From NCBI GenBank assembly GCA_037443205.1, contig JBBIOU010000035.1, positions 1 through 26,475 of the forward strand: a stretch of 26,475 nt of DNA, in the 5' to 3' direction. How positions within the stretch are numbered: position 1 is the stretch's first letter; each line of letters starts with the position of its first letter. The notes below the pieces were generated by a model. The model searched no databases, was not told the DNA's origin, and worked only from the letters and a program-made list of their open reading frames with translations. The stretch is from JBBIOU01 sp037443205. GTDB lineage: Bacteria; Bacteroidota; Bacteroidia; Flavobacteriales_D; UBA2798. Positions 23,434-26,475 of this stretch are shown here, one piece after another. Made by a program: the position numbers and the translations under genes.

Positions 23434-24744
23434 TTAGCGCCCTATTCCATCACTAGAATCTCCACCTCCCCCAACTTTTGTGTTGTCCTTCTGCATTGGT
23501 AAAGGCTTAAGCATTTCGTCTATCTCTCTAAGCATTGTAAGCTCATTTTTTATATCTTTTGCTGAAGACGGTGAGTTAGGATTAATCAATTTACCACGAT
23601 AACCTGAGTTGTATGACCCATAAATCTTGTGTGAAATTTTATGTTTTAGCTTATGTTCATCCTCCTCTTTAGAATTAGCATTCATTGCCTCGCTTACCTT
23701 TTCCTTAATAGTTGGATAATTGTCCACATGAGCTTTTATTTCATGAAACAAAACTGCTGCATCTTCATAGGTTGAAAAATCTGGAAATTTGCCAGGGGTG
23801 TCATTTGCCATATCTTCATTAAATACAATAAAAGACGTATTTGCAGTATTTCGAACCTTTATCCCATTAAAATTAGTGCCTTCATATTTTATCTCACTGC
23901 CTTTTTGGATCATCATAGGGCCCGAGGTAGTTGCTTGAGTGCTTTTTCCTTCAGGATCTAAATACGTTGTAGCATTCCCAATGGTTATGTAGATGTCGTC
24001 TGTTGTACTAGTTTTATATTTATCTAACATTGCTTTACCTGATGCTGTGCGTTCTAAAGTATTGTAACCAATTTTATTCTTTATCTCAGCAGCATTTGGA
24101 TGATCGATATGATAGATTTTTCCATCAGTGGTAACAACAAAAATACTGTCACCAGCAAAATCAATAGATGTAATTGGATTATTTCCTGCAAACTGATAGG
24201 GTGTGTACCAAGGATAACTTTTAGCCAGCCCATCCACACTTAAAAACCTACCCAACCTATTATCATAAAAACGGTTTACGTAATCATAACTATTCCCGCT
24301 GCCTTTTATCTCATCATCCTTTTCCATACCATTGAATCCATACCTGTATGCACTCACTCCGTCTGTGGCAGATATCTTCACATCGTCAATAAAGAAAGCG
24401 CAGTTGCTGTTATTGCCGGTTCTCTCAAATTCTATCCTGTACGTTCCGCTGCTGCCGGATGTGAAGCTAAAGCTGATGTTGCTTATACCTGCTGCGCTTA
24501 CACTACCGGTATAGATCACCACGTTGGAAGCGTTCTTTACACGATAGCTAATGGAACTGGCCGGGTTACAGCTTCCCTTGTCGATGATAGCGCTTACGTT
24601 GTACACGGTATTACAATTTACGGAAAATGTTTTATACACCCCATGGCAGAGGAGCCGCCACTTTTGCTGGCCCGGAGCCTGCCCGAAGAGTGGCTCATCG
24701 AGGTGCTGCCAAGTTACCAAGCAATTTTCTTTTTTTGCGTCCAT
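23434..24744 (-). CDS. Truncated RHS tip with beta-sandwich segment and HExxxH peptidase-like domain
   Basis: A 436-codon frame. Residues 34-125 (GVYKTFSVNCNTVYNVSAIID ... TYRIEFERTGNNSNCAFFIDDVKI) resemble a carbohydrate-binding-type jelly roll often inserted before the RHS core. Residues 132-196 are the core (YRYGFNGMEKDDEIKGSGNSYDYVNRFYDNRLGRFLSVDGLAKSYPWYTPYQFAGNNPI). The C-terminal domain includes TSFIVFNEDM and AAVLFHEIKAHVDNYP with HEIKAH at 334-339, suggesting a zinc peptidase. The stated start is doubtful. The first ~33 residues look out of frame, while a neighbouring frame reads GSTSMSHSSGRLRASKSGG, which suits an RHS-associated sequence better. That frame begins right after the stop of the upstream lipoprotein gene. 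I infer a 5'-truncated, frameshifted tip that may not be expressed correctly. Confidence 0.75.
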   Translation of the reverse strand: MDAKKENCLVTWQHLDEPLFGQAPGQQKWRLLCHGVYKTFSVNCNTVYNVSAIIDKGSCNPASSISYRVKNASNVVIYTGSVSAAGISNISFSFTSGSSGTYRIEFERTGNNSNCAFFIDDVKISATDGVSAYRYGFNGMEKDDEIKGSGNSYDYVNRFYDNRLGRFLSVDGLAKSYPWYTPYQFAGNNPITSIDFAGDSIFVVTTDGKIYHIDHPNAAEIKNKIGYNTLERTASGKAMLDKYKTSTTDDIYITIGNATTYLDPEGKSTQATTSGPMMIQKGSEIKYEGTNFNGIKVRNTANTSFIVFNEDMANDTPGKFPDFSTYEDAAVLFHEIKAHVDNYPTIKEKVSEAMNANSKEEDEHKLKHKISHKIYGSYNSGYRGKLINPNSPSSAKDIKNELTMLREIDEMLKPLPMQKDNTKVGGGGDSSDGIGR

Positions 24745-25256
24745 AGAATATTCTGCTTATTAGCAGGTCTATTAATCTCTTTTGATAGATTGAGATCTGG
24801 AGTAACATTATTACGGAATAGAATTAAATCGAATCCAAGCCAAATACTATCTATTGGGGGATCAAAAACAAACTTGATTTCGAACTCATGCTTGCCTTTA
24901 GGAAGTAATTCTTGAATAACAGGATAATCGGTATTGCAATTGACATCATGAATCATATTTAATTTGCTAGTATCGAATTTAACAAAAGGAGATGGTCCGT
25001 AGCAAGATGTTGAAAGAAAATTAATGGTGTCATTTGAATAATTATTAATAAGAGTTGCATTAATTGATAAAATATGATTTTTTTCAATTTTATTAATAAA
25101 GAAATCAAACAGAACTGAATCGAGGTTGGAGTCGATTTCTAATCGTTGAGACACTTGGGTGTTATCAATCATTTTTTTTCTTGATTGACATGAAACATGC
25201 CAAAAGTGAAAAAAAACAACGGCCGAAAGAACAATAACAATGAATTTAGTACTCAT
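24714..25256 (-). CDS. Small lipoprotein-like protein, putative immunity partner of RHS tip B
   Basis: A 180-residue protein with a hydrophobic N-terminus ending WHVSCQS (possible lipidated Cys23). The rest has beta-type segments (ILSINATLINNYSNDTINFLSTSCYG, GKHEFEIKFVFDPPIDSIWLGFDLILF) that could form an Ig-like or C2-like sandwich. No family is recognised. Its ATG lies four bases after the stop of the RHS tip at 25261, so they are cotranscribed. The 3' end overlaps the first codons of the next RHS frame by 31 bases, at a junction that looks recombinational. Confidence 0.75.
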   Translation of the reverse strand: MSTKFIVIVLSAVVFFHFWHVSCQSRKKMIDNTQVSQRLEIDSNLDSVLFDFFINKIEKNHILSINATLINNYSNDTINFLSTSCYGPSPFVKFDTSKLNMIHDVNCNTDYPVIQELLPKGKHEFEIKFVFDPPIDSIWLGFDLILFRNNVTPDLNLSKEINRPANKQNILWTQKKKIAW

Positions 25257-25260
25257 AATC

Positions 25261-26313
25261 CTATTGGGTTAAAAAATTCAGTGGAAGCGATTTAATCAAA
25301 TTAAACAAATTATTTGCATTATTTATATATGGAGGAATGCCTTCAGCTGTTCCTTGATTTAACCTTGTTCGATTACCATGTGAAGTTCCATCTCTAAAGT
25401 AACCATGTGGGGAATAAACAACTCTTAAGAATAGATTTGTCATTTGAACAGCATCGGCATGTTGCCAAGTTGGACTTCCTGATAACCTTCCTAATCCATG
25501 ACCAATTGCTTCGTGAGCAATAAGTTCACCAAGGGAACTACTACGAGAAATATATCCAGGTGATGTCCCCCAATTTTGGAAATCTCCCACATTTGCAGTT
25601 GAATTTGAAACCACAATTGAAAGAGATTGATTTAAACCACCTAGTGTAAAATTTACTCCTCCACCTGATTTAGAGTCAACTAATGACCCTTTAATGACAT
25701 TGCCATTTGCATATCTATTAGCAGAATTCTCTAATCGATTATCAATATCAGGATTTTTTAACCTTACCTTCTCTCTCTTTTTAACAATGCTAATAAAATG
25801 TTTATTATTGTCATTGATCATTGTAAAATAACCTTCTGCTAACGCTCGTTCATCATCTGATAGATCTTTGGTCGCCTCATAAAAATCAGATTGATCAATT
25901 TTCTTAAAGGAATAACTAAATATTCGCCTTCTTATTAATTTCCTAAATTCTTTATATTCCTCCCCATCAAAGGTTTCCTTTTTCATATTTCTTTTTAATC
26001 TTCTTGCAGACCTTCTGTCTGTGCCCTCTAGTTCATCCCCTTTAGGATCAAGATAAATAATTGGGCAATTTCTAACGAAATTATAGGGGTTAATATCTCC
26101 AAATTCTCTTAAAAGAGGATCCAAACTCAACCACCTTCCCAGGCGAGAATCGTACTGCCTGAACTCTGTTGTATAACTATTCCCACTTCCTTTCACCTCA
26201 TCATCCCTCTCCTGCCCATTTAACCCATACCTATACTTCTCACCCGTAAAATTGCGGTTTTGTAGGTGGGCGCCAAAGGGAGAGTAATTGGTTATATGTG
26301 TTTTGCTCGTCAT
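25261..26313 (-). CDS. Orphan RHS core tip with HExxGH metallopeptidase-like domain
   Basis: A 350-residue protein. Residues 10-91 are the RHS core (YSPFGAHLQNR, GEKYRYGLNGQERDDEVKGSGNSY, DSRLGRWLSLDP, NPYNFVRNCPIIYLDPKGD). Residues 92-200 are a charged helical linker rich in Lys/Arg/Glu. The C-terminal domain carries LGELIAHEAIGHGLGRLSG with HEAIGH at 267-272. About 15 residues later comes HADAVQMTNLFLRVV, a helix that may supply a further zinc ligand. HExxGH is the zinc site type of dipeptidyl peptidase III; similar sites in RHS tips would make a secreted protease toxin. No signal peptide and no YD shell are present. The ATG is supported by the identical start in cassette A (5536). It is first in a run of two tip/immunity pairs. 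Confidence 0.85.
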   Translation of the reverse strand: MTSKTHITNYSPFGAHLQNRNFTGEKYRYGLNGQERDDEVKGSGNSYTTEFRQYDSRLGRWLSLDPLLREFGDINPYNFVRNCPIIYLDPKGDELEGTDRRSARRLKRNMKKETFDGEEYKEFRKLIRRRIFSYSFKKIDQSDFYEATKDLSDDERALAEGYFTMINDNNKHFISIVKKREKVRLKNPDIDNRLENSANRYANGNVIKGSLVDSKSGGGVNFTLGGLNQSLSIVVSNSTANVGDFQNWGTSPGYISRSSSLGELIAHEAIGHGLGRLSGSPTWQHADAVQMTNLFLRVVYSPHGYFRDGTSHGNRTRLNQGTAEGIPPYINNANNLFNLIKSLPLNFLTQ

Positions 26314-26433
26314 TAAACTGCTTAGCCAAATTTAAGGAAAAATTTTTTAACCACAGAGAGCACAGAGTAACACAGAGGTTTTTAAAGCGCGTAAGCCTGA
26401 CGCAAATGCGGGCGTGTGCATAGCGTGAATAAA
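26232..26433 (-). repeat. Conserved RHS-cassette leader and first codons, copy B
   Basis: It is nearly identical to 5455-5656, with the same ATG, the same TAAATTTG box and the same leader up to GTGAATAAAA, where similarity ends. It includes three CACAGAG words at 26352-26358, 26361-26367 and 26371-26377. One run of T (minus strand) is a base longer than in copy A, so an open frame that crosses the leader in copy A is broken here. Confidence 0.85.
26327..26334 (-). promoter_or_regulatory. Candidate -7 box of RHS cassette B
   Basis: On the minus strand TAAATTTG, an exact TAnnTTTG, 13 bases before the ATG at 26313 and identical in placement to cassette A. Confidence 0.5.
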
Positions 26434-26440
26434 AACTTTA

Positions 26441-26465
26441 GCAAATGCAGATGTAATGCATTTGC
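26441..26465. other. Perfect inverted repeat upstream of RHS cassette B
   Basis: Arms GCAAATGCA (26441-26449) and TGCATTTGC (26457-26465) with a 7-base loop, just outside the conserved leader. No T-run follows on the minus strand, so it is not an obvious terminator. No gene is seen between here and the right edge. Confidence 0.55.
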
Positions 26466-26475
26466 GTTAAGAAGT

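Noticed and set aside
24332..24915. Plus-strand frames in the RHS island
   Set aside because: They are antisense to the RHS tip and lipoprotein genes and have no independent support.

Overview
The window fits a low-GC member of the Bacteroidota, probably near Chitinophagales/Sphingobacteriales. The evidence is a T9SS type A sorting domain on a large FG-GAP protein, lipoprotein signals, several TAnnTTTG-type -7 promoter boxes, a eukaryote-type (class II) IlvE, an unfused thrS-infC-rpmI-rplT operon and several Bacteroidota-style RHS/YD-repeat proteins. No tRNA, rRNA or CRISPR array was seen.

Layout. (1) 1-3301, minus strand: about 1,100 open codons of an RHS/YD-repeat protein with a YCF48/BNR-like beta-propeller. 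It runs off the left edge and has no credible start. Just upstream of it lie a GC-rich imperfect duplication and an array of short hairpins separated by a recurring T-run/CGCCCG/T-run motif (3331-3600). (2) 3832-4146: a chimeric HU-like small basic protein and a bidirectional terminator. (3) 4149-5656, minus: an orphan RHS tip cassette made of a leader, a truncated RHS core with an unknown C-terminal domain, and a small lipoprotein. (4) 5692-21965: a housekeeping block with ilvE, recQ-yidD, a DUF2892-like membrane protein, an ABC-2 exporter pair, a T9SS FG-GAP protein, a lipoprotein hydrolase, tsaB, a TPR protein, two envelope proteins and thrS-infC-rpmI-rplT. (5) 22008-22517: a decayed IS3-family 3' end abutting a dispersed three-hairpin repeat. 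Other copies of that repeat lie at 12056-12191 and 15716-15812. (6) 22651-26475, minus: a second RHS island with two truncated RHS tips, each followed by a small secreted or lipoprotein gene.

The most notable signal is that the orphan tips at 4577-5536 and 25261-26313 share a nearly identical stretch of about 190 bp: an upstream leader, a TAAATTTG -7 box, the same ATG and the same first ~29 codons. After the RHS core their C-terminal domains are unrelated. Each therefore looks like a self-contained, separately transcribed effector/immunity cassette, and the two flank the core genes. The third tip (23434-24744) begins immediately after the stop codon of the preceding putative immunity gene and appears to carry a frameshift, as expected for displaced-tip recombination. 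Two tips carry HExxxH zinc-peptidase-like motifs.

Other points of note are an apparent AUA start of infC inside the end of thrS, a TTG start of yidD overlapping the recQ stop, and a nearly leaderless tsaB promoter. Product calls for housekeeping genes rest on recognisable motifs. Toxin and immunity roles are inferred from RHS gene order only.
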